Shown: positions 21,001 through 28,082, counted from the stretch's first letter. The stretch is 64,000 nt of DNA from Marinobacter zhejiangensis (GCF_900114775.1 NZ_FOUE01000004.1:248001-312000), one strand, 5' to 3'. Notes: a model not told the origin generated them from the sequence alone. Numbers and translations are program-made.

Positions 21001-21676
21001 GGTAGAGGGTTCCGCCCTGAGTTAGGGTAGAAAAAATCTCCTGAAACGAGACATCGAAGCTTAAGGCCGAGAACTGCAGGGTTCGAAGCCGCACGCCTTC
21101 CTGGTAGCGTTTGTTCTGCCAGTGAATGAGGTTGTCCAGTGTGCCGTGGTTCATCAACACGCCCTTGGGCGTGCCTGTTGAGCCCGAGGTGTAAATTACA
21201 TAAGCATCGGTGTCGGCCGTAATCGGTCGGGTGCGCTGTTGATTCGTACCAGTATGGTTGGGCGGTGTGTTTCCGGGGACGAGGGTACGAAGATCCAGGT
21301 GCGCGCCGATTGGTGACAGGAACGCATCATTGTCGGATACAGTCAGCTCGGCCTTTGCATGGCTGACCATATAGCTAAGGCGTTCTGAAGGGTAGATCGG
21401 GTCCAGCGGCAGGTAAGGGCTACCATGGCGGAGAATGGCGATCATCGCTGCAATCGCCAGCGCACGATCGTGTGCATGGATCGCTATCGGCACACCGGGA
21501 TCGGTGCCAAGCTCGGCAATCTGCGCCTGAATCAGCCGGGCGTTATTGTCCAGCGTGGCGTAGGTTATCAGCTCGCCTTGGGTCCATAGGGCAGGGCTAT
21601 CAGAAAAGGTTAGCGCCGCACGATCAAACAGAGAGAGAAAGCCGGTAAATTCCGGGCATGACTTACTCGCACTCAT
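15083..21676 (-). CDS. Hybrid NRPS-PKS with aminotransferase: A-T-KS-AT-ACP-AMT
   Basis: The start is the ATG at 21676, which has AAGGAAGG seven bases upstream. Domains over 2197 residues are: adenylation (about 10-530, YTSGSTGTPKG), carrier (GMDSLAAN near 555), ketosynthase (617-1030, active site TACSTSL near 779, HGTATPIGD, GNFGHLTAA), acyltransferase (1137-1460, GHSIGE near 1220 and HAFHS near 1316, which suggests malonyl), carrier (LGLDSLLL near 1543), a Pro/Gln-rich linker, and a class III PLP aminotransferase (1718-2145, lysine in YGKIVGGG near 1983). There is no ketoreductase, so the beta-ketone should pass to the aminotransferase, as in the mycosubtilin/iturin starter proteins. The loading pocket reads D-V-Q-I-I-A-Q-V-V by eye, nearest to proline codes. 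A C-terminal linker (GARLGRDEAGKAAWYV) leads to the NRPS. Confidence 0.95.
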   Translation of the reverse strand: MSASKSCPEFTGFLSLFDRAALTFSDSPALWTQGELITYATLDNNARLIQAQIAELGTDPGVPIAIHAHDRALAIAAMIAILRHGSPYLPLDPIYPSERLSYMVSHAKAELTVSDNDAFLSPIGAHLDLRTLVPGNTPPNHTGTNQQRTRPITADTDAYVIYTSGSTGTPKGVLMNHGTLDNLIHWQNKRYQEGVRLRTLQFSALSFDVSFQEIFSTLTQGGTLYLIDNELKQDFRQLLEFIEAHAIERIFLPYIALLQLVMWANRLERYPTTLKEVITAGEQLVVSNELRVAFNAMKGVTLFNQYGPCETHVVSEFQLDWPADRWPTLPPIGAAIDQAQLLVLDEQMHAVKGNDVGELYIAGPVLAHGYINSPEQTEQRFITLSGGSEKRAYRTGDLASFDDHGQLLYHGRIDNQVKINGYRVELSEVEAQLLDTGLVGEAAAAVQEQGGVKRLVAFVTTKASSSDLDVALKDALKAAVPGYMIPTRFFRVAHLSKTPSGKIDRKSMLEALSKEPGHQEVASEDLSLTLFGIIQKELDHPGLSTEDSLQDQGMDSLAANRIAAAFYSQARVSIPVYSLFQYRTLAQFLDYATSRQALPSAKPSQGGTEGNLTSRTKDVAIIGMSLRVPGADSLEAFWQNLLDGKESVTFFEPTDTQAGTVNARGVLDGDPFGFDAGFFGISPIEAEFIDPQQRLLLELAWHALENAGYDPEQFAGKIGVYCGVGNNTYYLNNVLKNAEKLEDYGPLQAMVANEKDYAATRLAHKLNLVGPALSIHTACSTSLVAVAEAVEAIRQGKCDIAIAGGASLTFPQQQPHTHQEGSIYTRDGHTRPFDKNSSGTVFSDGGGVVVLKRLDNALTDQDYVYATICGAAINNDGAEKGSFSGPSVQGQKSVILAAIRDAGINADRVGYVEAHGTATPIGDPIEVSALTEAFAEYSDAHQFCKLGSVKGNFGHLTAAAGVVGLIKSALAIDHGVIPPSINFDEPNPELNLDQSPFSIAQQATPWQHPKPERIAGVSSFGIGGTNAHILLKGIELPALNAKTTSPGWVPLCFSANTPEALAELLNDYKDLLERPRAGLAPGELASELVRNRRNFRYRQTLPQNAVSADLADLADEAEDTEPCFVSPSVALAFPGQGSQVSGMGRAQYDAMPAFKTAFDACAEILQSEHDCDIRFLVFESGDPLKDTQKTQISLFCVGYAMSAVLKQLGLKPQAAIGHSIGELVAATVAGVFDLATAIRVVMTRGAVMQAQPSGSMLAVRANLERINPLLPEGVVIAAENTADSLTLSGPHDVIQAFQKTLDDHDVKFRSLNTSHAFHSPAMDAACEAFAERLADADLNPPKFKFISCVTGDWISEQQATDIRYWASQIRQPVQFRKGCETLGSLKNLILLECGPQGTVCGMAMQNLDEKTDIAAIPLLAEAGNPEQDLRSTSQGLGKAWSCGVNLDWPCGTPNSSLRVTLPGYPFQHRHYAIEADNFAAVAVSGSTPATHFMAAAVPVADAPSGAPMKDVILEKLRSLFSDISGIDLSKADANATFFELGLDSLLLTQSTVKLKKKFKVNITFRQLLNDCGNLAKLADYLVKEGGADTLPSPTQPLHSDVTTAPQAAATRAPSVPQSPPAAPNTGAGLPPMGDIQLLLQQQMQVLQGQLALLSGMSSAQALAGATPVSAPEGSKTGHGNTTEQSGTQLKPFGAGARINVKRSNDMSARQKDNFKKLATRYNARFSASKSFAQENRKHLADPRVVSGFRPVIKEVIYPIVVERSEGPYLWDIDGGKLIDVTCGFGSNFFGNSAPFIKEAIAQQLNTGYEIGPQHPLAAKAARLFCQVTGNERVAFCNTGSEAVLGAMRLARTVTAREKVVIFENDYHGIHDDVIITRGSNGYAVPAAAGIPDSAADNMIVLDYGSDESLEYIREHAEDIAAVLVEPVQSRNPDLQPRDFLQKARALCSDHQIALIFDEVITGFRIHPRGAQGFYGVDADICTYGKIVGGGLPIGAISGKAQYLDALDGGQWQFGDESAPEVGVTYFAGTFVRHPLAMAAAVAVLARLADNPNLQDELNQRADAMVSEINQHAQLVGAPLKIEHCGSMCKVKIPQDIAFEELIYVILREKGIHIWDARPMFITLAHSEDDIQAIVQAFKDAMDDMISMDFFPATSDSSHTPTQKPPVEGARLGRDEAGKAAWYVPSKTDKDQFEKWVG

Positions 21677-21772
21677 ATCTCTGCCTTCCTTAGAGAGAGA
21701 CCTACATCTACGATCCGGCCGCTGTCCTGGCCGAAAAGCACTCATTCAGGACACCAGGCAAGCCAACTAATG

Positions 21773-21785
21773 TTACATTATGTAA
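21773..21785. promoter_or_regulatory. 13-bp palindrome upstream of the PKS-NRPS gene (operator candidate)
   Basis: TTACATTATGTAA is a perfect palindrome about 100 bases before the PKS-NRPS start, in the spacer after the phosphopantetheinyl transferase. Its size and symmetry suit a dimeric repressor or activator. On the minus strand TTCACC and TAATGT, 16 bases apart, could form a weak promoter overlapping it. No regulator gene for it is visible in the window. Confidence 0.35.
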
Positions 21786-21863
21786 ACTAGCATAGCGGTG
21801 AATATTGCGCTAACCGGTTTGGGGGCAAATTGAACTGGATCAAGGTTTGCACGGTTACAGTAG

Positions 21864-22520
21864 TTATAGTGGCGGGATGTAGCAGCAGGTGACGAGCCCA
21901 AGATTGGTAGTTAAGGCTAAGCAGGGAAGTTGAACCGGGAAATCATTAACCCGCGCAATGATGCCGTGGTTGCTGTGGCGGAGCTGGATGTCGAGTAAGT
22001 CCATATAGTGCCCGATATGGGGCGAAGTGGCTTTGACCACGGACTCTTTGATGCTGAAGGCGAGTGCTTGAGCGGACACGTCTAAGGCGGTGGAGTGCGG
22101 CAAGGAATGCTCGTGGGGGTGCATGATCAGGTTGGCTAGGTCCACCTCGACCAGGCCTGGATTTTCGATCAGGTCCAGACCAATACCTCGGGCATGCCGT
22201 CCCTCGGTAACGACCGCCATGCCAAGGAGATGGTCGTGCGTGATGGAGCCAACCACAGACGAAGGCCAAAGAGGGTTGCCCAGAGATCCTCGTAACAGGC
22301 TGGTCACAGGAAGCTCCGCCCTTTCCAGGGCTTGTCGCGCGAGATGGCGGCCGGAAAAAAACTCTTTTTTGCGCTTTAGGACCGCCTTGCTGACAAGTTG
22401 CTGCTCGGCTTCATAGCGGGAATGCGTTTGGTTGAGCGGTCCGGCAGCCAGGTAAAGCGGGGCGTGAATAAAGTCACGTAGCTGTACTTCGATGCAGGTT
22501 GCGTTTGCGTCAATCATCAA
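21864..22520 (-). CDS. 4'-phosphopantetheinyl transferase (EntD/Sfp class)
   Basis: The 218-residue protein has the EntD-type motifs: the start of the catalytic domain at GSITHDHLLGMAVV, the magnesium site GIGLDLIE, and FSIKESVVKA. These enzymes move phosphopantetheine from coenzyme A onto the serine of carrier domains, making apo-carriers active. The four carrier domains encoded just downstream are its obvious clients. It lies 187 bases upstream of the PKS-NRPS gene on the same strand and is divergent from the GNAT gene. The ATG at 22520 is followed at once by another, so the exact start may be one codon later. Confidence 0.9.
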   Translation of the reverse strand: MMIDANATCIEVQLRDFIHAPLYLAAGPLNQTHSRYEAEQQLVSKAVLKRKKEFFSGRHLARQALERAELPVTSLLRGSLGNPLWPSSVVGSITHDHLLGMAVVTEGRHARGIGLDLIENPGLVEVDLANLIMHPHEHSLPHSTALDVSAQALAFSIKESVVKATSPHIGHYMDLLDIQLRHSNHGIIARVNDFPVQLPCLALTTNLGLVTCCYIPPL

Positions 22521-22631
22521 GTCATCACTGGCTTTGTGTGGAAACCGCCGCCGGGTTGCTTGGTCGGCCGTTGGTGTTCACATGTCAGTCACCTACACTC
22601 ATAGCAACGGAAGCTCAAGGAAGTGGAGACA

Positions 22632-23255
22632 GTGAAAACATTACGGCGTTGGCTCGGGCCGATCAAGCGAAGACTAATGCGCGTGGTTGAAGCGAAGAGC
22701 GGTATTATGTTGCACCAGCCAGTCAAACCCGGAGCCACTGGGGTGCGCGCTTCTGCAATGCTCGCTCTGACAACCAAATACCGGCAGGGGTTGGCGTTAT
22801 CTGAGGGAGAGTTCCTTCGCCGAACGGGCCAAGGTAATGTGCTCTATGAGTTGTTTGTTGATGGCGATCCGGTTTGTTATGGCTGGGTTGGTCAAGGTGG
22901 GTCCAGAGTAGGTATCTTGCATAATTTGAAATTAACAGTACCTGATCGAGCGTTTTATATCTGGGATTGTGCAACGCTTCCAGATCATCGGGGCCGCGGG
23001 CATTTCCAGACGTTACTCAAAGGGCTGCTGGAGTGCCAAGGTGCCTCTTCAGCAGCGGCGCTTGCGGCGGTGGATACAGGAAATACGGCTTCGAGGAAGG
23101 CTTTGGAGAAAGCTGGTTTCAAGCCAATGTTCAGTTATTTCAGCCTTAGGGTCGGAGGCCGGGTGCTGGTTAGTCTGGCCATCAGGGACGGGAAGCTCAT
23201 GCGGGCTCAACCGGAATTTGACCGGGTTGCCGGAAATGCTCTTGGGGCTGCTTAG
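22632..23255 (+). CDS. GNAT-family N-acetyltransferase
   Basis: The protein has about 207 residues. I chose the GTG at 22632 because AAGGAA lies nine bases before it; a GTG at 22623 has that site directly against it. The acetyl-CoA motif is LPDHRGRGHFQTLL near residue 120, followed by NTASRKALEKAGF, the usual GNAT ending. The N-terminus is basic. The family transfers an acyl group from acyl-CoA to an amine; the acceptor is unknown. It is divergent from the phosphopantetheinyl transferase and followed after about 150 bases by a cupin-like gene, so a role in decorating the PKS-NRPS product or the polysaccharide is plausible but unproven. Confidence 0.82.
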   Translation: MKTLRRWLGPIKRRLMRVVEAKSGIMLHQPVKPGATGVRASAMLALTTKYRQGLALSEGEFLRRTGQGNVLYELFVDGDPVCYGWVGQGGSRVGILHNLKLTVPDRAFYIWDCATLPDHRGRGHFQTLLKGLLECQGASSAAALAAVDTGNTASRKALEKAGFKPMFSYFSLRVGGRVLVSLAIRDGKLMRAQPEFDRVAGNALGAA

Positions 23256-23405
23256 GTGTGGCGCTTGCCATAGAACCGCCGTGCTTGCGGCGGCTCAGGC
23301 CTTGGCATATCGTTGAGAGGGTGGTCGCATGCTGATGTGTAAGGCGGGGTTGCCTGAAGTCAAACACAGTCAGAGTAGTGGCAGTTCGTTTAAAAAAAGG
23401 ACGTT

Positions 23406-24263
23406 ATGATGAACTTATTTGATCTATCCGGCCCGGAATCTATTGAAAGGGTTCCATTTCCATCGGATAAGGAAGGTTTGGCGCCGTATATCCTGAATCG
23501 TCAGCCGGTTTTGCTGAGCGGGGTTCGGGAGGCGTTACCTTTCCTTAAGGATTGGAATTACCGTTATTTTCTGGAATCGCTGAAGACGATCCGAATACAG
23601 CGCAAGTCTGAAGACGGGGTGTTTCATTACCTGGGGTTTGAACGGATGCCGATGGAGGCGTTTAACCAGGTTATGGAAACAACCCACGACGGATATGCTC
23701 TGGAAGCACTGAGGGGGCGGGGTGTTTCTGAGGATTTGCCAGCCCAGTTATCCGTCGATCTGCCTGCTTTTGTGCCCGAGTCCCGTTTCAGGGTTTCGAA
23801 TCTTTACATCGGACCCGGCAAAAACAAATCCCTTCTCCACTACGATGAAACCCATAGCCTCCTGATGATGCTGGAAGGGCGTAAGCGGTTCATTCTTTTC
23901 TCCCCGGATCAAAGCGACTGTATGTACCCCTACAGTCCTTTCAGTCTAAAAGCGCTGCTAGAAAACCGTGTTGTTGATAGTCGCATCAACAGTGAAGATC
24001 CTGACCTGGAACGCTTCCCAAAACTTCGCGAAAGCAAGGGGGTGTCTGGCTGGCTCGAAGAAGGCGATGCGCTGTTTATTCCAGCTGGAACCTGGCATTA
24101 CATCGAGGCTGAGGGAAGGAATGTCTCGGTCAATTATTTCTGGCTGGAGAACAGGCTCAGAGATTGGTTGCAGGAACCTTTGTTCAGCTTCTGGATCAAG
24201 CGGCGTGCGATTGATGTGTTAGACCGCCTGCGTAAAGTGAAACACAAACTGTCGGCTGCGTAA
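23406..24263 (+). CDS. Cupin-like / JmjC-type Fe(II)- and 2-oxoglutarate-dependent oxygenase-like protein
   Basis: The 285-residue protein has the HxD...H triad of cupin_8/JmjC oxygenases: SLLHYDETHSLL near residue 145, GRKRFILFSPDQ, and GDALFIPAGTWHYIEAEG near residue 225. It should bind iron and hydroxylate a side chain or small molecule. It shares class and layout (N-terminal helical part, triad in the second half) with the protein at 4661-5533, though identity is low by eye. Two ATGs stand in tandem at the start, with AAAGGA just upstream; the second has the better spacing. It lies in a run of rightward modifying-enzyme genes. Confidence 0.75.
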   Translation: MMNLFDLSGPESIERVPFPSDKEGLAPYILNRQPVLLSGVREALPFLKDWNYRYFLESLKTIRIQRKSEDGVFHYLGFERMPMEAFNQVMETTHDGYALEALRGRGVSEDLPAQLSVDLPAFVPESRFRVSNLYIGPGKNKSLLHYDETHSLLMMLEGRKRFILFSPDQSDCMYPYSPFSLKALLENRVVDSRINSEDPDLERFPKLRESKGVSGWLEEGDALFIPAGTWHYIEAEGRNVSVNYFWLENRLRDWLQEPLFSFWIKRRAIDVLDRLRKVKHKLSAA

Positions 24264-24377
24264 TGCCATCTGAGGGCAGTGAAAGGGTCAGAGGGCGCCG
24301 GCTCCGATTTTAGAGCGACCGCCGTTTTTTGACGTCATTTTCATGTTATTTGAATTCAAGCCAGGAACTTACGTACT

Positions 24378-25499
24378 GTGAAATTGAAAGTCATCAGGAC
24401 GGAGGAAGCGTTTGATCGCATACAGCCACAGTGGGATGAACTGCTTGCGAAGCTCGACCCGGTTCCGTTAACCCTGACGCATGCATGGCTCCGGTCCTGG
24501 TTGGGTGCTTTTTCGGCAGGTATGCAGGTGGAATTCCGGTGTGTTTATCAGGGAGACGCCCTGGTTGGGGTCGCACCATTTGTTAAAGTCCGGGAACGTT
24601 ATCGTGGTGTTCCGGTTACCCTATTAAAGTTGGCGGCCAATGGTCACACACCGTACTCATCCATTGTCGTTGACTCATCGCTCAGCGCAGGGGATCAGGA
24701 TCAGGCTCTAGGCATACTTACGAAAATTGCGCCCGATGAAATTGGCCTCTTTTTCAAGATAAATCAGAAAAGTGGGTTGCGAGATTACCTCCTTGATCGC
24801 TCAAAAATCGGGCATGGACGAGTGGGGCAGAAGCCGGGTTTAAGGACGCCGGTTGTCGATATTGACCGAAGCTGGGATGAGTTTTATCGCTCCCGCCGAC
24901 GGAGTCTGAAAAAGAGCCTGAACCATAAGTTGAACCGCTTCAACAAAAGTGGTGAATTCACGATTACTGAAGAACCGGTTACCCGGGCTGACCAACCGAT
25001 TATCGACGAATTGGTGACCATATCTGCCAAGAGCTGGAAGTCCACCATTGGTAACGATCTAAAGTCCAACCAAAGGAGTCGGCAGTTCTTGCTTAACCTT
25101 GCCGAAACCTTCGGTCATTCGGGGAACCTTACCGCGTGGATCGTGAGGCATAGGGACACTACGCCCGTTGCCTTTGAGCTCCATTTGGCCTATGACCACA
25201 TTGCCTACCCGATAAGGGCGGATTATGACGAGGCGTTCAACGCTTATTCGCCAGGGTCGGTTCTCGAGTTCTCAGCACTAAGAAGCCTGTTCGAAAGCGG
25301 AGCGTGCAAACAGTACTACACCTGTGCTGACGACTATTGGTACCTGAGTAAATGGACCGAAGATTACGAAGATATCTGTTCGGTAGAGTTGTTTGGCAGC
25401 AGTCTGAAGCTGCGGTTGCTTTACCTGGCGGAGTATCGAGTGATTCCTGTCATTAAACGGTTTATTAAGAAAGACGCCAAACAGGCAAAGCCTGCTTGA
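24378..25499 (+). CDS. FemAB-like / CelD-type GNAT acyltransferase
   Basis: The 373-residue protein starts at a GTG with AGGAA ten bases upstream. It has two GNAT-like halves: the first with FTQ-type residues around THAWLRSWLGAF and ALVGVAPFV, the second starting at RRRSLKKSLNHKLNRF and including LTAWIVRHRDTTPVAFELHLAY and SPGSVLEFSALRSLFE. This is the pattern of the BioF2/CelD and FemAB-related family often found in exopolysaccharide and exosortase loci. Such proteins probably transfer an acyl or aminoacyl group to a polysaccharide precursor. It is followed 25 bases later by the formyltransferase gene, so they are likely cotranscribed. Confidence 0.82.
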   Translation: MKLKVIRTEEAFDRIQPQWDELLAKLDPVPLTLTHAWLRSWLGAFSAGMQVEFRCVYQGDALVGVAPFVKVRERYRGVPVTLLKLAANGHTPYSSIVVDSSLSAGDQDQALGILTKIAPDEIGLFFKINQKSGLRDYLLDRSKIGHGRVGQKPGLRTPVVDIDRSWDEFYRSRRRSLKKSLNHKLNRFNKSGEFTITEEPVTRADQPIIDELVTISAKSWKSTIGNDLKSNQRSRQFLLNLAETFGHSGNLTAWIVRHRDTTPVAFELHLAYDHIAYPIRADYDEAFNAYSPGSVLEFSALRSLFESGACKQYYTCADDYWYLSKWTEDYEDICSVELFGSSLKLRLLYLAEYRVIPVIKRFIKKDAKQAKPA

Positions 25500-25524
25500 T
25501 ATACGAAAGGGAGGTTGTGCATCA

Positions 25525-26397
25525 ATGCGGACGGTTGTCGTCGTCAGTCAGGACAAGTCGGATATCTATTTCGCCAATCAATTAATGAAGGCGCTCAATG
25601 TAGTAGGCGTTGTGGTTGAAAATCAAACGCCTGTCCGGGATTCATCGCCATTGTTCAAAAAGGCGATGAAGTATATCTCCAGCCCAGGGGTATTTATTCA
25701 TAAGGTTTTCGAGGTGATCGACCGAAAGTTCGTCGAGCCACACCAGGATTACAACAAGCCTGAAAATTCTCTCGACTTTGGTGATGAAGGCCAGGTTCTT
25801 ACGCCGGTTGAGGGGGTTCAGGTGCTTCACACGCAAGGCGTCAATGCCATCAATGACCCGGAGTACCGTGATTGGATACAGCGTTTACGCCCTGATGTTA
25901 TTGCGGTTTGCGGAGCGTCAATTATGCGCTCCGAGCTGATCGCCGTGCCGCGTCATGGCGTTTTGAATTTGCACGGTGGGCTTTCCCAGTTTTACCGTGG
26001 GCTGTTCACGACGGACTGGGCTGTTCACAACCGGGAGTTGGAGTGTGTGGGAGCGACCGTACACTTCGTATCAGAAGGCGTGGATGATGGCGACATCGTT
26101 TATCAGGGCCGCCCGTCGATACAAGCCGGCGATAACCCCAATACGCTTTATGAAAAGGTTGTAAAGCTGGGTGTGCGGATGATGGTTCAGGCGGTTTCCG
26201 ACATTGAGCAATCAAATTGTCGCCCTGCAAAGCTTGAGAAGAAGGGGAGGTTGTACCTCAACAGTATGTTCGATACTCAGGCAAAGCGCACGACCTGGAA
26301 TCAGCTAAAGGCCGGCGTGGTGGACGAGTACCTGTCTGATAAACCCCGCAAAGACGAGCGGGTGATTGGTGAGCTGATCAACGAATTTGCAGAGTGA
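25525..26397 (+). CDS. Formyltransferase family protein
   Basis: The 290-residue protein begins at an ATG behind a strong ribosome site (GGGAGG). The formyltransferase fold is recognised by VLNLHGGLSQFYRG (the Asn and His of the Asn-His-Asp set) near residue 147 and GATVHFVSEGVDDGDIV, whose Asp completes it. Family members move a formyl group from 10-formyl-tetrahydrofolate to an amine; relatives in surface-sugar loci formylate amino sugars. It is not the housekeeping methionyl-tRNA enzyme: the C-terminal domain is different and the context is polysaccharide modification. The substrate could be an amino sugar made by the DegT-type enzyme or an amine on the PKS-NRPS product. It converges on xrtA across a hairpin. 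Confidence 0.82.
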   Translation: MRTVVVVSQDKSDIYFANQLMKALNVVGVVVENQTPVRDSSPLFKKAMKYISSPGVFIHKVFEVIDRKFVEPHQDYNKPENSLDFGDEGQVLTPVEGVQVLHTQGVNAINDPEYRDWIQRLRPDVIAVCGASIMRSELIAVPRHGVLNLHGGLSQFYRGLFTTDWAVHNRELECVGATVHFVSEGVDDGDIVYQGRPSIQAGDNPNTLYEKVVKLGVRMMVQAVSDIEQSNCRPAKLEKKGRLYLNSMFDTQAKRTTWNQLKAGVVDEYLSDKPRKDERVIGELINEFAE

Positions 26398-26413
26398 TGT
26401 GCTGACGCATCAC

Positions 26414-26438
26414 GACGCTGGCGAAGCTCGCCAGCGTC
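26414..26438. terminator. Bidirectional hairpin between convergent formyltransferase and xrtA genes
   Basis: GACGCTGGCGA and TCGCCAGCGTC form an 11-bp perfect stem with an AGC loop in the 39-base space between two stop codons. There is no long T run on either side, so it may act as a weak intrinsic or processing barrier for both directions. Confidence 0.65.
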
Positions 26439-27945
26439 ATTGCAGTGCCTGCTCTATAAATTGTTCAAAGGCGCTTCGTTGCTGGTCACAATCCGTTGGC
26501 TCGGCCGCTGAGCATCGTCCAGCGAGTGCCCATAACGCCCCTCGATTATCCCCCGTCAGTTTCTTGAAGGCGCCAATCAACTTGGCTTCAAATTTGGAGG
26601 CGGTTAGATAGCCTCCCACGTCATACCAAGACCAGATAATGACAACGGAACCGTCTTGTGTTGCCTTCAGGACGGTTTCGTTGACCTGTGTCGGCATCGC
26701 CATCCCGCTGGCGTCGTTACCCGTGAGCAGCCTTTCAGCAGTGGACACCAGTCCCCAGCTTTTCGCGTCAAAGAGCGTGTTGCCATAAAAAATGAGCTCT
26801 TTGTCCTGAGTCTGGTTGCGGTACCCAATGATCTGCAGTTGAACCTGTTCAAGGTTCTCTGAGACATAGACGCCACTCAGGTCGATATCCGGGTTTGCAT
26901 ATTCCGGGTGCCATACGTTGGCGTGCCGAAGCGGCCCGCTCCATCCCGGAATTCGTTCCATGAGGCTGGGGGTCCAGGTTTCGGCGATACGATCTGTCCT
27001 TGCTTTGAGGGCGTGGGGGACAACGGCGGGCCATACCAGCAATAGGGAAGCGGCCACGGCCCAAAAAGCAGAGGTGTGCGCTGCGGTAGCGGGCACCTGA
27101 TTCGTTGGTGTGCTGTTTTTTGCTGGAGCGATGCCTTCAAAGCGGGGGGCGATAAAATACAGCGGAATCAGGGAGAATATGACGAAGATCACCCAGCCAA
27201 ACAGCTCATGGTCCTCAACGAGGGAGGTTTCCATGTTGGTGTAATGGCCTGCAACGATAATTCCAAATACACGAACCCAGTTGGCCAGCATGGAAAGCAG
27301 GCCAGACAAGATGACTAGCAAAAGCGTCGCTCGATGTGACTGGTAGTACATCTGGCCATAGAAGGTCGCCAGGAAGACAGCGACCATGAGGTAGCGTACG
27401 CCACTGCACCCACCTTCCACCATAAATGCCCCCACCTCCAGGGTGATCAGGAATTCATTGATGGTTGCTTCAATCCCCGCAAGCTGGAGGAAAATGTCGT
27501 TAAAGAAAACCGTGATATGTTGCAGGACTGGCGAGAAATCATCCCAAATGGGGACGGCGAACAGCAGAAGCAGGGTCGGGCCTGCGGCCGCCTTGAGAAA
27601 GGCCGCTCCCCAGATGGACCAACCCCAGAAAACGATCATAAAGGGCACGAGGGCCAGCCTGAGGGATCTTACGTCAGCTGCTTGAAGCAGCAGAAATGCG
27701 AGGCTGGAGCCTGCCAACAGCAGAAGGGCAACAGGGGAGCCTGAAATGACCAGTTGTTTGAGCTGTTCACGCCTTCGGTAAAGCAAAAACAGGGTGCCAG
27801 CAAGTACCAGGAATCCATGGTTGTAAATAATAGATTCGTGCCACAGCTGGAAAAAGTCCTGCCATTGCCCCCATAGTCCCAATATCAGGAATGGGGCTGG
27901 GAGAAGCCAGAGATGGCGGTTGGAGGCGTTGGTGTTGGTGCTCAT
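26437..27945 (-). CDS. xrtA: Exosortase A with fused EpsI-type domain
   Basis: The 502-residue protein has about eight membrane segments in its first 280 residues, with the exosortase catalytic residues in order: Cys in EGGCSGVRYLM near 180, Arg in LANWVRVFG near 222, and His in EDHELFGW near 246. The C-terminal 200 residues, after another membrane segment, form an EpsI-like domain (PGWSGPLR, WSWYDVGGY). XrtA removes the C-terminal sorting signal of PEP-CTERM proteins in the inner membrane, as sortases do for LPXTG proteins, and it sits with exopolysaccharide genes. Length and fusion match the XrtA type found with PrsK/PrsR/PrsT. It is the last gene of the leftward operon, with AAGGGA before the start. 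Confidence 0.94.
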   Translation of the reverse strand: MSTNTNASNRHLWLLPAPFLILGLWGQWQDFFQLWHESIIYNHGFLVLAGTLFLLYRRREQLKQLVISGSPVALLLLAGSSLAFLLLQAADVRSLRLALVPFMIVFWGWSIWGAAFLKAAAGPTLLLLFAVPIWDDFSPVLQHITVFFNDIFLQLAGIEATINEFLITLEVGAFMVEGGCSGVRYLMVAVFLATFYGQMYYQSHRATLLLVILSGLLSMLANWVRVFGIIVAGHYTNMETSLVEDHELFGWVIFVIFSLIPLYFIAPRFEGIAPAKNSTPTNQVPATAAHTSAFWAVAASLLLVWPAVVPHALKARTDRIAETWTPSLMERIPGWSGPLRHANVWHPEYANPDIDLSGVYVSENLEQVQLQIIGYRNQTQDKELIFYGNTLFDAKSWGLVSTAERLLTGNDASGMAMPTQVNETVLKATQDGSVVIIWSWYDVGGYLTASKFEAKLIGAFKKLTGDNRGALWALAGRCSAAEPTDCDQQRSAFEQFIEQALQ

Positions 27946-28002
27946 AAGTCCCTTTTATATAACCGCCCAAACTTGCCTGATCAGTGTAAAGCTTCGTGGA
28001 AG

Positions 28003-28055
28003 TGGGCACCAGGGGAGCCCCTGAAACCGGGCTGCTGGTGCCTACCTGTTATAGG
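28003..28055. repeat. Compound inverted repeats in the prsT-xrtA spacer
   Basis: GGCACCAG (near 28006) pairs with CTGGTGCC (near 28035) around an inner AGCCC/GGGCT stem, giving a long imperfect hairpin. Beside it TACCT and AGGTA form a small stem with a five-base loop. With the repeat at 28059-28082, the 120-base spacer is highly structured. No T run follows on the minus strand, so control of xrtA expression or mRNA processing is more likely than full termination. Confidence 0.55.
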
Positions 28056-28058
28056 TAA

Positions 28059-28082
28059 TTGACGGTCAGCCCTGACCGTCAA
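28059..28082. repeat. 11-bp inverted repeat over the prsT stop codon
   Basis: TTGACGGTCAG and CTGACCGTCAA form a perfect stem with a two-base loop that includes the prsT stop codon (28066-28068). On the minus-strand message it comes directly before the other spacer hairpins. It may be a partial terminator or 3' stabiliser that reduces read-through into xrtA. Confidence 0.6.
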
